A stretch of 36,327 nucleotides of DNA from a virus (IMGVR_UViG_3300000553_000134:1-36327), one strand, 5' to 3'. Positions 20,941 to 29,920 are shown, counted from the stretch's first letter. Numbers and translations: made by a program. The notes: generated by a model from the letters alone, not told the origin.

Positions 20941-21912
20941 ATGCCTTACACTAACGCAAGCGCAACCCCCCGCAGTGACATCTACGCCCTAGTCATGCAG
21001 TCAAATCAAGACTGGAACAAGGTATTTATCGGCGACAAGGTCCTACCTATTAAGGGAGAGGAAGTGAAGCGCGGCATCTACATGAAGGCGAATATGGCCA
21101 ATGCGCAGCTCATGAACGGTGATGCTAAGCCTCGCGAAAGCGGAGCTTCCTATCAGCGCATCAACCGCTCGTATGATACCGATTTGTTCGACGCGCAAGA
21201 ATACGGCCTCGAATCCGTAATTGATGATGCCTACGAATCCGAAGTTGAACGGTTCATGAACCTCGAAGCAACGGAGGCCATGCTACTTGAGCGCAACCTT
21301 CGAATCGCGTATGAAATCCGCGTTGCCGCAGCTGTGATGAATGCAACCACATTCACCGCCACCGACCCGAAGGTGAATTACACCGAGACGCTGCTTTCCA
21401 CGCAGAACCTACCCGCCGATGTTGCCGCTGCGAAAGAGCGCATGTTGCTGCAAGGCGTGTTGCCCAACAGCATAATTATGAGTCAAACACTGTTTAACAT
21501 GGTGCGCCGTTCGACGCTCATGCAAAACCAAGTGTTCGGCGTGGTGCCTCGCAATGCTGGCCAGAATCGCCAACCCGGCGCGGAAGATATCGCTCGCGCC
21601 CTTGACGTTGATAATCTATATGTCGCCGCCGCCGCTAAGAATAACAATGCGGAAGGGCAAACCCATTCCGGAGCGTTTATCTGGGGAAACATATATATTG
21701 CCGTCTGCCACATCGCTGGCGGTGAATACCAGGCGGGCGGCATCGGCCGCACGATCCAGTGGACCAAGGACACGACCGGACTCTTCACTCCTGAGACTTA
21801 TCGTGACGACCGCATTCGTTCTAACGTCATGCGTGTTCGACAGCACACCGCTGAGAAAATCGTTGACTCGACGGCTTGCCAGCTCATTAAAACCAATTAC
21901 AGCGCCAGCTAA
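20941..21912 (+). CDS. Major capsid protein
   Basis: A 323-residue protein expected to adopt the HK97/lambda gpE fold. Features include an N-terminal extension, EVKRGIYMKANMANAQLMNG, then SYQRINRSYDTDLFDAQEYG, an E-loop-like region, and a long spine segment (DVAAAKERMLLQGVLPNSII). The end (QHTAEKIVDSTACQLIKTNY) is typical of the P domain closing strands in capsid proteins from related phages. It is the main structural product and follows decoration protein and protease, the standard order. A strong hairpin (21926-21951) follows the stop, perhaps shielding or stabilising the mRNA. Confidence 0.8.
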   Translation: MPYTNASATPRSDIYALVMQSNQDWNKVFIGDKVLPIKGEEVKRGIYMKANMANAQLMNGDAKPRESGASYQRINRSYDTDLFDAQEYGLESVIDDAYESEVERFMNLEATEAMLLERNLRIAYEIRVAAAVMNATTFTATDPKVNYTETLLSTQNLPADVAAAKERMLLQGVLPNSIIMSQTLFNMVRRSTLMQNQVFGVVPRNAGQNRQPGAEDIARALDVDNLYVAAAAKNNNAEGQTHSGAFIWGNIYIAVCHIAGGEYQAGGIGRTIQWTKDTTGLFTPETYRDDRIRSNVMRVRQHTAEKIVDSTACQLIKTNYSAS

Positions 21913-21925
21913 CACTAACGAGAAA

Positions 21926-21951
21926 CGCCGGGGAGTTGAACCTCCCCGGCG
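21926..21951 (+). terminator. 10-bp hairpin after major capsid gene
   Basis: CGCCGGGGAG (21926-21935) pairs perfectly with CTCCCCGGCG (21942-21951) around a six-base loop. No T-run follows, so it is probably an attenuator or mRNA-stabilising hairpin that keeps capsid mRNA abundant while limiting read-through into the glycosyltransferase gene. Confidence 0.6.
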
Positions 21952-21964
21952 AATCCTCCAAAAT

Positions 21965-23701
21965 ATGAAAATCACCCTTGCTGCAATCATCGGAAACGAG
22001 GAGGCCGTCATTGAACGGTTCATTCGTTCGTTCGCCCCCGCCGTGGACAACATCGTTCTTGTCTTCAATCATGGAACGAAAGATCAAAGCGAATACATCG
22101 CTGATCACGTTTGCAAAAACGTAGGAATCGAGTTGACGGCTTCAAAATACGCTAACAAAAAAGCGTTTCCACATATCGACAACTACGCCTCAAAGCGAAA
22201 TATGGCGTGGAATATAGCAAATGGAGAAAGTCCCGATTACATCATATGGGCAGATGCCGACGACATCCTAGCACCCGGTGCCGCAGAACAAATCCGCGCT
22301 GCCGCAGAATCCGACTCGCACGACGTTTACATCATGCCCTACGACGTAAAGGGAAACGGCAAGCAAATAGTCCACCGCGAACGAATGGTAAAGGCTAGCA
22401 TCGGAAGCTATTGGAAACACGCCGTGCACGAACAGTTAGACTTTCAGAGTGACGTGACATACAAGATTATTCCAGCCACCGTCATTCATGCACCCCTAGC
22501 AGAAAAGACGGGAAGCCACGAACGGAATCTCAATATTCTGCTAGCAGAACTTGAAGACGCTCCTAGAAATCTTTTTTACCTCGCGCAGGAGTATTTCAAC
22601 AACGGAAAAGATGCCAACTTCAAAACCGCCGCCACAATGGCATTAGCGTCCCGAGGTCTTGGAGACTTGGAGAGATACGAGCTGCTGCTAGAGCTTGCTC
22701 AAACACCCGGGCAGGACTCTCGCAAGCTCGCTTCGGAAGCATTCGCCATAATGCCCGACCGGCGCGAGGCTCTGGCATTACTAACAAATTACTGCATCAT
22801 CGACGGGGATTATGAGAAGGCTTTGAAAATGTGCCGGATAATGCGAAACAATGGCCGACCGACGAAAACATATTGGTCACAAAATGAAGAGTGGTATGGC
22901 TGGAAAGCAACTGAATTGTATCTCCAATGCCTTCGGTTGAATGGTCATGATGTTGACGATTCTCTTAATTTTCCTGTCTTTTCAATCATCCACGCCACGC
23001 TTGGCCGCACTGAGCAAGCTCTTCAAGTCCGCGAAATGTGGCTTTCCCGAGCAAGGCATCCTGAGCGGGTCGAGTATATTTTTGGAATTCACGAATCCGA
23101 TGCGAGGTCGATTAAAGCTCTGAAAGGATTTAAGCACACAATATGTCCGAGCGTCATTGATGGTGATTGCTTCCGAGTCGCTCCATGCAATCACAACTAT
23201 GACCTAGCCGGCGGAATTGCCACGGGACAAATAATCATTGGCGCACAAGATGACTGCTATCCGCCGGATGGGTGGGATGACATCTTGATGCTACTGATTC
23301 CAGATCCAACGAAACCCGTTTTCGTATTTGCGCACGACGGCCACAACAAGGACACGCTCTTTTTTGGGGGGGCGGAAACACGCGCCTATGTCAATTTTTG
23401 TAAGGCTCGCAATGGATCGGGAAATGGAATTTACCCGCTCGAATACGACGGCATGTTCTCGGATAACGAGGTCCTATTCCGCGCCCTTGAAGACGGCAAA
23501 TCGGGCGATTGTGAGATCGTGGACGCCACCGACGAATTGACGCTTTACCACAATCACCCGTTTTTCGTTCCTAACATCCAATGGGATGAAACATATAACT
23601 ACGAAAACCGGCCCGAAGCGTATGAGATCGGGAAGAAGCTATTCGCGGAACGAAACCCGACCGCAAAGCCGGGATGTTTTGCTAGAAAGGTGGGATCATG
23701 A
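21965..23701 (+). CDS. Two-domain glycosyltransferase (GT2 plus second GT-A-like domain)
   Basis: From ATG 21965 the product is 578 residues. The first ~200 are a GT-A, family 2 type enzyme: MKITLAAIIGNEEAVIERFI, then KRNMAWNIANG and the metal/nucleotide-sugar motif WADADDIL. Residues ~200-330 look like TPR helices (LFYLAQEYFNNGKDANFKTA). From ~340 a second GT-A-like part follows (FSIIHATLGRTEQALQVREM, GQIIIGAQDDCYPPDGWDDI, and MFSDNEVLFRALEDG). It lies in the late operon between capsid and head-completion genes and overlaps the next gene by ATGA. A virion protein, phage DNA or host surface sugar are possible acceptors. A longer frame from 21554 would read inside the capsid gene and is rejected. 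Confidence 0.8.
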   Translation: MKITLAAIIGNEEAVIERFIRSFAPAVDNIVLVFNHGTKDQSEYIADHVCKNVGIELTASKYANKKAFPHIDNYASKRNMAWNIANGESPDYIIWADADDILAPGAAEQIRAAAESDSHDVYIMPYDVKGNGKQIVHRERMVKASIGSYWKHAVHEQLDFQSDVTYKIIPATVIHAPLAEKTGSHERNLNILLAELEDAPRNLFYLAQEYFNNGKDANFKTAATMALASRGLGDLERYELLLELAQTPGQDSRKLASEAFAIMPDRREALALLTNYCIIDGDYEKALKMCRIMRNNGRPTKTYWSQNEEWYGWKATELYLQCLRLNGHDVDDSLNFPVFSIIHATLGRTEQALQVREMWLSRARHPERVEYIFGIHESDARSIKALKGFKHTICPSVIDGDCFRVAPCNHNYDLAGGIATGQIIIGAQDDCYPPDGWDDILMLLIPDPTKPVFVFAHDGHNKDTLFFGGAETRAYVNFCKARNGSGNGIYPLEYDGMFSDNEVLFRALEDGKSGDCEIVDATDELTLYHNHPFFVPNIQWDETYNYENRPEAYEIGKKLFAERNPTAKPGCFARKVGS

Positions 23702-24000
23702 ATATGCAATCCCTACTCGCCGCCGATACCGCCGCTCTTTTCTCTGCAGAAATGCTTGTTGAATGCACCATCGGCGCGACGAAATACAACGTGCTTCTCG
23801 ACGACCTTCTAAGCGAAGAGTCCGACGCGTTTGGAGGACCCGAATCCGTCGAAATGCAGCGTGTCCACTTTCTAACTTCCGACCTTTCAAAAATCGAAAA
23901 CGGAATCGGGCTTTTCATCAAGGGAAAATCCAAGATCGTCGTTTCGAGCGTCACGAGCGCGGACGGTTCGGAATTGATCGCAACCGTTAGAGGGGACTGA
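23698..24000 (+). CDS. Head-tail joining protein
   Basis: A 100-residue protein starting in the ATGA overlap with the glycosyltransferase. It has a helical N-terminus (MNMQSLLAADTAALFSAEML) and beta strands (VECTIGATKYNVLLDD, KGKSKIVVSSVTSADGSELI). Position, length and the strand-rich end match gpFII-type head-tail joining proteins. It would form part of the neck ring below the portal. The identification depends on gene order. Confidence 0.5.
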   Translation: MNMQSLLAADTAALFSAEMLVECTIGATKYNVLLDDLLSEESDAFGGPESVEMQRVHFLTSDLSKIENGIGLFIKGKSKIVVSSVTSADGSELIATVRGD

Positions 24001-24002
24001 TT

Positions 24003-24440
24003 ATGATTCTACGCATAACAGAGCAAGCAATCCAACCACTTCTGCAAGCCGCTATTGATGAGACTCTGCAAGCCAAGGACGCGCTTCCGGTTCTCCTATC
24101 CGACGAGGAATCTGTCAAGCCGCAGATGCCATACGTAGTTGTAAGATGCCTATCTTTCGAGGAAGAGATTGCGCCAAAAAGCGGTATTTTCAATGTCAAA
24201 GGAGAAATCGTTTTCCGAAGCCACGTCAAGGAAACATACAGCGAGTTTCGAGCATCCGTGTTAGATTCCATCAATAACTTTGCATACGATCAAACTTCCG
24301 CCAAGCTATCCATAACCGATGGCTTCCATTGCTACGGTTGGCAACCTACGACCGGCGAAATGCAGGTCGAGGCGGATTCAAAGAGCTATCTCTATATTAT
24401 GAAATATACCATCCACTGCATGGCGAGAAACAACACCTAA
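24003..24440 (+). CDS. Tail terminator-like protein
   Basis: A 145-residue protein two bases after the previous stop. The N-terminal helix (EQAIQPLLQAAIDETLQAKD) and the strand-helix succession (PYVVVRCLSFEEEIA, then GEIVFRSHVKETYSEFR) resemble the alpha-beta fold of gpU-like tail terminators, which stop tube growth and join tail to head. Position between neck and tube genes agrees. No direct motif is diagnostic. Confidence 0.5.
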   Translation: MILRITEQAIQPLLQAAIDETLQAKDALPVLLSDEESVKPQMPYVVVRCLSFEEEIAPKSGIFNVKGEIVFRSHVKETYSEFRASVLDSINNFAYDQTSAKLSITDGFHCYGWQPTTGEMQVEADSKSYLYIMKYTIHCMARNNT

Positions 24441-24457
24441 CAATAAAACAAATCATC

Positions 24458-24820
24458 ATGGCTGTAATAATTATAGGAACAACCGGCGCGACTTGGGGAC
24501 TCACCGCTGAGACGGGAGTTATCGTTCAAACCGCCACCAATAAAACATCCCGCGAAAAAAACCTTGTCAAAAATGAACAGGGCGACGTTGTGCTTGGATC
24601 GTTTTTCAACCCCCTTCGCACAATATCAATTAGCGCGGTGATCGTCGGAACAAGCGGAATCGCCGCCGCCGCGCCCGGCGTGGTGCTCACCGTCGCCAAC
24701 GGCGGATCGTCCAACGGAGGACCTACGGGCGGCATCTATACCGACGACGTGGAAACCGCAGGAGGCAACACCGAATTCAAGAAAGCCACTGTGAACGCCA
24801 CTCAATACCTGTTTGCCTAA
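24458..24820 (+). CDS. Major tail tube protein (probable)
   Basis: A 120-residue protein from ATG 24458 (MAVIIIGTTGATWGLTAETG). It is made of beta segments with little helix (LRTISISAVIVGTSGIAAAA, then NTEFKKATVNATQYLFA), as tube subunits are, though it is shorter than many. It lies between terminator-like and chaperone genes, the standard place of the tube gene. CTAAC and an A-rich leader precede the start. A longer frame from 24329 overlaps the upstream gene and is rejected. Confidence 0.55.
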   Translation: MAVIIIGTTGATWGLTAETGVIVQTATNKTSREKNLVKNEQGDVVLGSFFNPLRTISISAVIVGTSGIAAAAPGVVLTVANGGSSNGGPTGGIYTDDVETAGGNTEFKKATVNATQYLFA

Positions 24821-24832
24821 CATCCCAACAAT

Positions 24833-25240
24833 ATGAAATCACTCTACTGCCTCGATATGTCGCTTGCGGCAATCCTCATTTCGCTTGGCGTTCCGCGTCG
24901 GCCGTTTGATCCGGTAACGCGTGAAATTCGCACTCATAATTTCCACGAAGTCCGCACGGCTAAATTTTGGTTTGACACTACCGACCCGGAAAAGGAAGCC
25001 ATCGCAAAAGAGGCAATCGCGGCTTACACCGCTTGCGGGAAGGAGTGGGAGGCTTACACGTTAGATAAGGAACACCCGATCTACTGGATGAAGGGCGCTC
25101 TTGAAAATAGGACTATGTGGCTTGACCTGTACCATAACAACGCGACGGAAATGAGGGTCATTGAGGACGGCGACAGAACGATCTATATTGGATCTAAAGT
25201 ATCTGAAAAAAACAAAGCAACACTGAAGAAATTATTATGA
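24833..25240 (+). CDS. Tail-region hypothetical protein
   Basis: A 135-residue alpha-helical protein (MKSLYCLDMSLAAILISLGV, then KEAIAKEAIAAYTACGKEWE and MKGALENRTMWLDLYHNNAT). It sits between the probable tube and the chaperone gene, and overlaps the chaperone by ATGA at 25237. It could be a further assembly factor. I do not recognise the family. Confidence 0.55.
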   Translation: MKSLYCLDMSLAAILISLGVPRRPFDPVTREIRTHNFHEVRTAKFWFDTTDPEKEAIAKEAIAAYTACGKEWEAYTLDKEHPIYWMKGALENRTMWLDLYHNNATEMRVIEDGDRTIYIGSKVSEKNKATLKKLL

Positions 25241-25590
25241 ACGACACAATGAATGAGACATTCGAATTTAAGGGCATTGAAATTCAACCGCTGAGCTACG
25301 GCACCAAGGCTAACATCATTACGCTATGCGCAGGCATTCCCCCCGGCGTGTCATTGTTCGCCACGGCGATATATGGCGCAATCTGCCCCCGCAAGGAGTT
25401 AATCAAGGCCCTTCGGGATCCTGACTCATTTAGCGAGCGGGTGACGGCGTGGATGGATGAGATTAAATTATGCCGCGAAGATCACGAATCGCTTGGGTCA
25501 GTTTTTATGGCTCTATTTGAAAACTCAGACGCTAACAAAGCCGAGCCAATTACCGACTCTAACTTTCTATCTGATCCATCGGGAAACTAA
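25237..25590 (+). CDS. Tail assembly chaperone (gpG-like, zero frame)
   Basis: A 117-residue protein (MNDTMNETFEFKGIEIQPLS, then GVSLFATAIYGAICPRKELI). In siphoviruses this slot holds gpG, which coats the tape measure during tail assembly. The zero-frame gene ends SDPSGN then TAA. The last two codons and the base before them form GGGAAAC (25581-25587), the canonical -1 slippery heptamer (lambda uses GGGAAAG), directly followed by the stop. This gives strong support for the chaperone assignment. See the frameshift product at 25237-25784. Confidence 0.75.
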   Translation: MNDTMNETFEFKGIEIQPLSYGTKANIITLCAGIPPGVSLFATAIYGAICPRKELIKALRDPDSFSERVTAWMDEIKLCREDHESLGSVFMALFENSDANKAEPITDSNFLSDPSGN

Positions 25591-25784
25591 TAGAGCCGCC
25601 AGACGGGGCGGCATACGTTGCGCTCATTGCCCGTTATACAGGATGGCCAGAAAAATTCATCATGTGGAAACTGCCCCTTTGCCGGGGGAATGCATACTGC
25701 CATGCCTTCATGCGCATGCAAAACGTCGATACCCAGCCTTGCACAAAAAACAACGAACTCAGAAAACTGATAGATGAGATTTGA
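25237..25784 (+). CDS. Tail assembly chaperone -1 frameshift product (gpGT-like)
   Basis: The product is read as bases 25237-25587 then, after slipping back one base on GGGAAAC, 25587-25784, giving 117 plus 65 residues. The extension reads LIEPPDGAAYVALIARYTGW, then PEKFIMWKLPLCRGNAYCHA and FMRMQNVDTQPC, ending LRKLIDEI. It has no start codon of its own and is open with no stop until TGA 25782-25784, inside the next gene. This copies the lambda G-GT system, in which a few percent of ribosomes shift to make a second chaperone that contacts the tail tube. The heptamer is seen; the shift is inferred. Confidence 0.75.
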
Positions 25785-26217
25785 CGCTTCCGGCCTATAC
25801 TCTGCCTTTGACCGAATGCAAGAAAACGCATCGGCCAAAGGCAAGGACTTGGCAACAGTTCAGGCTAACGACTTTCTCAGAGAGATGAAGAAAGATGGAC
25901 GAGCCATTGCGCCAACTCCTGAAACCATCAAAGGGGTAGCTGAGAGGCTAGGATGGCGATTGCGGCGCAAGAAAGGCGTGTCGCCGGCGAAGGAGCTTCA
26001 GCGCCGAATTCGCGCCCGTGGAACATTTGCGCGTTTCTGGAAGATATGGAAAACCGAAAGCGAGAAATTCAGAATACGAATATGGCTGATAGACGACGGG
26101 GCGGACTCCGCGAAAGTTGACGCGCAAAAGGGAGTATCAGAAAAAGCCGTCAACGCCACCGGAGGCAGGTTTAAATCACGACTTAACAAATTGGCGGACG
26201 CCGTAACCAAGTTTTAA
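25774..26217 (+). CDS. Tail-region basic hypothetical protein
   Basis: A 147-residue strongly basic protein (RMQENASAKGKDLATVQAND, then RLRRKKGVSPAKELQRRIRA). It starts eleven bases inside the end of the frameshift product and precedes the tape measure. Its helical, basic nature could suit a minor tail or tail-completion protein. Proteins of similar size between chaperones and tape measure occur in other siphoviruses. Function is unassigned. Confidence 0.55.
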   Translation: MRFDASGLYSAFDRMQENASAKGKDLATVQANDFLREMKKDGRAIAPTPETIKGVAERLGWRLRRKKGVSPAKELQRRIRARGTFARFWKIWKTESEKFRIRIWLIDDGADSAKVDAQKGVSEKAVNATGGRFKSRLNKLADAVTKF

Positions 26218-26229
26218 CCAAGATTTAAC

Positions 26230-27708
26230 ATGTCAACAACCGCCAAGGCTACTGGATTCCTCGAGCTCAATATCACCGGGTTTGAAGGGGCATTGAAAAC
26301 GGCTAAAAATCTCATGGCAACTTTTGCCGCAGGGTTCACGGCATATAAGATCGAGAGGTTTTTTCAGGACGGAATCAAGGAAGCCATCAATTTCGGCAAG
26401 GAGATGAATTCTGCCGGAAGAGCAATGGGAGGATTAGACCCAGGCAATCTTTTGTTAGTGCAGAAGGCGCTTGAAAACTCAGGCCAAGGCGCGGAAGAGG
26501 CACGAGGCCACATTTCCGACTTTATCAAAGAGGGCCGTCACTTATCGCAGCTCTTCATCGGCGCTGATAGCTTTACAAAGGGACTCGCCCAGGCAACGAA
26601 GGACTACGGGCAAGAGGCGAAAATACTGTCTGCCCATGCGGAGGACTTACAGAAAGTCTGGAACATGATGGCGGCAGTGAGTGAAAAGGTTACAACATTC
26701 TTTCTTGCTCTAACAAGTCAATTCGTAAAGCCGCTAAACTATGCCTTGGACAAGCTGAATCAAATCGACCTTTCTAAGATTGGAACTGACTTCGGAAAGG
26801 CAATAGGCGACTCCGCAACAACTCTTGTTGGTATTTTTCAGAATGGTGACATTTACGAATTTGTGAAAGTCGGTCTAACATACGCATTTCAGGAATCACT
26901 CAATTATCTTGTCGGAGGTTTCAATTGGATTAACGACAATGTGATTCCCACCGTTGGAGAGTTATTGGGAGAGGCGTTTATTTCCGCTTTCGATATTCTT
27001 GGAAAGACCCTATCGTTTATTTTTAGCGGCGAATTTCTCAAATACATTGGTTACGCATTTACGGGAATCGCATCTAGCTTCACGGCATCTATAATTTCGG
27101 GAATGGTAAAAGCCGCTACGTTCCTCGTCACGGCGGGGGCTTATGTTCAGCAATCTATTGGCGAGATGATACCTGTAGCAATGGGAAAGCATCAATCTTT
27201 CAACGAGTTTTACAATGGTATCTCTAGCCTGCTTGGAACGGGAAAGGACGGGACCTTGAACGACGTTCTTGAAAATGGACCCAAGGATTTTTACAAAGAA
27301 GCGGGCGGAATCCTGGAAAAATTCACGGATGGGCTAACAGAAAAGCACGCAGGATCAGAGTTTCAAAAAGCTGACGTATTCAACACTTCGGAAGGCGCTA
27401 ACAAGCTATCTCATATCATTGAAAATGGATTCAAAAAGGGAAGCGCCGAGATTGAAAAGGTCTGGCCAAAAGACCTAACCAGCGGGGCGCATGAGTTCGG
27501 AGGGGGCGGAGCAATGGGCGGAGTGATTGCTGACCGTCTGGCCAAAGTCGGCGGTGGGGGCGGATACCTGATAAAAGCGCAATCCATCGAGCAGCAGAAC
27601 CTGAACGTGAACCGCCTCGCACTTCGCGCCAATGAAGAGGTTAGGGATCAAGCGAAGAAGATTGAAGAAAACACCCGGCAACGCGCCAAGGAGCAAAACA
27701 TGAAATGA
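26230..27708 (+). CDS. Tape measure protein
   Basis: A 492-residue protein that directly follows the chaperone region and precedes the baseplate genes, as tape measures do. It has an amphipathic N-terminal part (KTAKNLMATFAAGFTAYKIE), long helices, and a hydrophobic block at about residues 235-320 (GKTLSFIFSGEFLKYIGYAF, then FTASIISGMVKAATFLVTAG) typical of membrane-crossing parts. At ~1.5 angstrom per residue the tail would be about 70 nm, short for a siphovirus. It overlaps the next gene by ATGA. Assigned mainly by order and hydrophobic pattern. Confidence 0.7.
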   Translation: MSTTAKATGFLELNITGFEGALKTAKNLMATFAAGFTAYKIERFFQDGIKEAINFGKEMNSAGRAMGGLDPGNLLLVQKALENSGQGAEEARGHISDFIKEGRHLSQLFIGADSFTKGLAQATKDYGQEAKILSAHAEDLQKVWNMMAAVSEKVTTFFLALTSQFVKPLNYALDKLNQIDLSKIGTDFGKAIGDSATTLVGIFQNGDIYEFVKVGLTYAFQESLNYLVGGFNWINDNVIPTVGELLGEAFISAFDILGKTLSFIFSGEFLKYIGYAFTGIASSFTASIISGMVKAATFLVTAGAYVQQSIGEMIPVAMGKHQSFNEFYNGISSLLGTGKDGTLNDVLENGPKDFYKEAGGILEKFTDGLTEKHAGSEFQKADVFNTSEGANKLSHIIENGFKKGSAEIEKVWPKDLTSGAHEFGGGGAMGGVIADRLAKVGGGGGYLIKAQSIEQQNLNVNRLALRANEEVRDQAKKIEENTRQRAKEQNMK

Positions 27709-28460
27709 AACCTATCCAAATCGGAAATGTAACTGATGCAATCTGGCAGGTCGAGAGGCCGCTAAAAGTCGCGCCTGATGGCAGTGGCACCCAGACACTT
27801 AGCTATAAGTGCTCAACTCGAGCGGCCGCAGTGACAATTCCCGCGTATGGCTCGCCTAATCCATACGTGCCGCAATTGCTCGCTTATGAGTTTGAGACGG
27901 ACCTTGAAGCGGGGGAGATTGCGAAAGTCTCAATCACATATCGAGGAGTTTTTGTTCCCGACCCGCAGAACCATGCGCAAAGCGAATTTAACAAGTCGGT
28001 AATGGAGGCGCCAATTGAAACACATCCAATGTTTGCCCTTCCTCGAGACAAGCCCCCAGTGTCTCCAAAATACATTGGGCAAATCGAAAGGAATCTAACC
28101 GACTTTATGGAAGAGGAAAAAGACTGGCCCGACGCCGTGAAGCTGCTTTTCAGAAAAAAGCGAATCGGCATAGAGTCATATCTCAAACCTTGTGGAACCT
28201 TCAAAATTTCCTACGTTTCAAAAAACATCCCGCCTGGCTCAATGCTTGCCGGAGTTGGATACATCGGAACACCTCCGTCACCATGCCCCGCAGCACCACC
28301 AGGGCAGAATTACTTATTCATGGGAGCGCCTTGGAAAAAGCAGGGAGGAGTTGTTGAAATCACAATGGAATTTCAACTCAGTGGACCCGGAGGATGGGAC
28401 CCTGATTTGTATCATTTCAAAGGCGGAGCTCTTGACTTCGCTGGATTCATAAATAAATGA
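27705..28460 (+). CDS. Distal tail protein candidate
   Basis: A 251-residue protein starting in the overlap with the tape measure. The first half is beta-rich (QTLSYKCSTRAAAVTIPAYG, then YEFETDLEAGEIAKVSITYR). A later segment (YISYVSKNIPPG type) and the W-rich C-terminus (MGAPWKKQGGVVEITMEFQL) suggest a tail-tip or baseplate hub protein. Location right after the tape measure is where distal tail proteins lie. I recognise no specific family. Confidence 0.5.
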   Translation: MKPIQIGNVTDAIWQVERPLKVAPDGSGTQTLSYKCSTRAAAVTIPAYGSPNPYVPQLLAYEFETDLEAGEIAKVSITYRGVFVPDPQNHAQSEFNKSVMEAPIETHPMFALPRDKPPVSPKYIGQIERNLTDFMEEEKDWPDAVKLLFRKKRIGIESYLKPCGTFKISYVSKNIPPGSMLAGVGYIGTPPSPCPAAPPGQNYLFMGAPWKKQGGVVEITMEFQLSGPGGWDPDLYHFKGGALDFAGFINK

Positions 28461-29470
28461 ACGAGCTACCAAAATTCAAGGCTGGAAATCCTCTAGCGGA
28501 TGAAATATCTTCTGATAGGATGAACGCTATTGTTGACGCGATTCGCGAAAACTCCCCCCTGCCGGGATATTGCGTTAGACTAACAAAGTCAGGAGCAGGA
28601 ACTACGATAGCGGCAATCCGAAAGCGGCACCGTGAGCTTGTTCCGCCGTTCCACGTCGAGCTATTTTCTTACGGAGATGACGACTATCCGACTTTCAGAG
28701 TTTCCGTGAATCGCGGGTGGGTTCGCGAAATGATTCCGGCGACCGGTGATTGCCTAGCACCGTTCATCCCGTCCAACATTTACGATGGGGAAAATTTGCG
28801 AAAATTTGACATATCCCCCACCCAGGCGGTTTATGTCGTTTGCGAAATAACATCTGCAGGTTTGATCGGGGGAGCGGCCCCGGTTTGCCGCATCGAGGTT
28901 GCCGCCGACAACGCTGCTAGCACGCACTACGTCCCGACCGTTGGCGACATGGACGGCGGGGCTAGCTATGCCAGCGCGGGTCAGCTATGGTTCAAGCTGG
29001 CCGCGTTAGACGCCACGGGGCATGTAGTTCCTTGGCTAATGGATTCGCACTTGTCGCATTGGGTGGACCTGCCGAGCTTCGTCAAGGGCGCCGGGGACCA
29101 TGATATTTTCTCGCACTACGACCCGAGCGCGATGCAATACATAACTAACGGTATTTCACCGGACACTGACACCGGGCACACCGGGATCACCATCCGCCGC
29201 GACGGGCGAAATCTCAAATTCGGCCTAGACCCGGATGTCGTGCCCGATTTTGGAACCGCGCCTAGTTTCAATTTGCGAGCACTCCAGGTAACTCTGGTGA
29301 CATCGGGAGGGTTAATTATTGTAACTGATGCCGCCGACCCATCCCCTGTCTTGTACGTGCGCAAGGGAGCGTTTTCGGCAGCTGACGCGGCGGCAGTGGA
29401 TACCTATTACTATGTAGCGCAAATTTATTCCGGCGGAACCGAAAGCCGGACGCCGTACGTCCCGCATTAA
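28457..29470 (+). CDS. Baseplate/tail-tip protein
   Basis: A 337-residue protein, again overlapping its predecessor by ATGA. It opens with KFKAGNPLADEISSDRMNAI, a common N-terminal style of minor tail proteins. The body is beta-rich (FRVSVNRGWVREMIPATGDC, then VYVVCEITSAGLIGGAAPVC) with H/D/Y clusters. It probably forms part of the tail tip. No enzymatic motif is visible. Confidence 0.5.
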   Translation: MNELPKFKAGNPLADEISSDRMNAIVDAIRENSPLPGYCVRLTKSGAGTTIAAIRKRHRELVPPFHVELFSYGDDDYPTFRVSVNRGWVREMIPATGDCLAPFIPSNIYDGENLRKFDISPTQAVYVVCEITSAGLIGGAAPVCRIEVAADNAASTHYVPTVGDMDGGASYASAGQLWFKLAALDATGHVVPWLMDSHLSHWVDLPSFVKGAGDHDIFSHYDPSAMQYITNGISPDTDTGHTGITIRRDGRNLKFGLDPDVVPDFGTAPSFNLRALQVTLVTSGGLIIVTDAADPSPVLYVRKGAFSAADAAAVDTYYYVAQIYSGGTESRTPYVPH

Positions 29471-29509
29471 TTTCCTTGACAAAACCAGCCATCAACCACA
29501 AAAAAAACC

Positions 29510-29920
29510 GTGCTTTACTTCGACCTTGATTTTGACGCTTGGGTTAGAAAGCCCGGAAGCAGTTCGCCTCCGGCCATCCTTCCGGTTCTAACCATCGGAA
29601 GCAAGCTTACACTCTCCGTCCAATTCGTTTTCGGCCTAGCCGTGGAGACTCTTTCCGCGCTCCCCATGGCGGGCGTAAAAACTAAGGGTGATTTTTCCGG
29701 CGCGTACCTAGCCATCGACAATGCTCCTAACGACAATGGGGACGGAAGCTATTCCTTTGTTCTCGACTTAACGACAATAGCAGCTAAGGCGCCGTTCGTT
29801 TCCTCCCCAGCATCGGAAACCGTGGATTGCGTTTTTCAAGTTTCCGCGCAAATCGACGGCAACGCACTCCACACTCCTACGCTTTCCGTAACGCTCCAAA
29901 ATGACTACCTGACAGCCTAA
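29510..29920 (+). CDS. Beta-rich tail protein (GTG start)
   Basis: A 136-residue protein whose best start is GTG 29510, as no ATG lies nearby in frame. It reads MLYFDLDFDAWVRKPGSSSP, then LTLSVQFVFGLAVETLSALP, a beta-sandwich pattern. Related short genes often follow the tail-tip gene and form upper baseplate subunits. The next gene starts after GCCTAACATG. No precise family is claimed. Confidence 0.5.
   Translation: MLYFDLDFDAWVRKPGSSSPPAILPVLTIGSKLTLSVQFVFGLAVETLSALPMAGVKTKGDFSGAYLAIDNAPNDNGDGSYSFVLDLTTIAAKAPFVSSPASETVDCVFQVSAQIDGNALHTPTLSVTLQNDYLTA

Noticed and set aside
21554-21964. N-terminal extension of the glycosyltransferase
   Set aside because: It overlaps the major capsid gene in another frame, and the GT-A domain begins cleanly at ATG 21965.
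25457-25777. 106-codon frame over the chaperone frameshift
   Set aside because: It lies in the third frame; the -1 frame after GGGAAAC gives a better gpT-like sequence.
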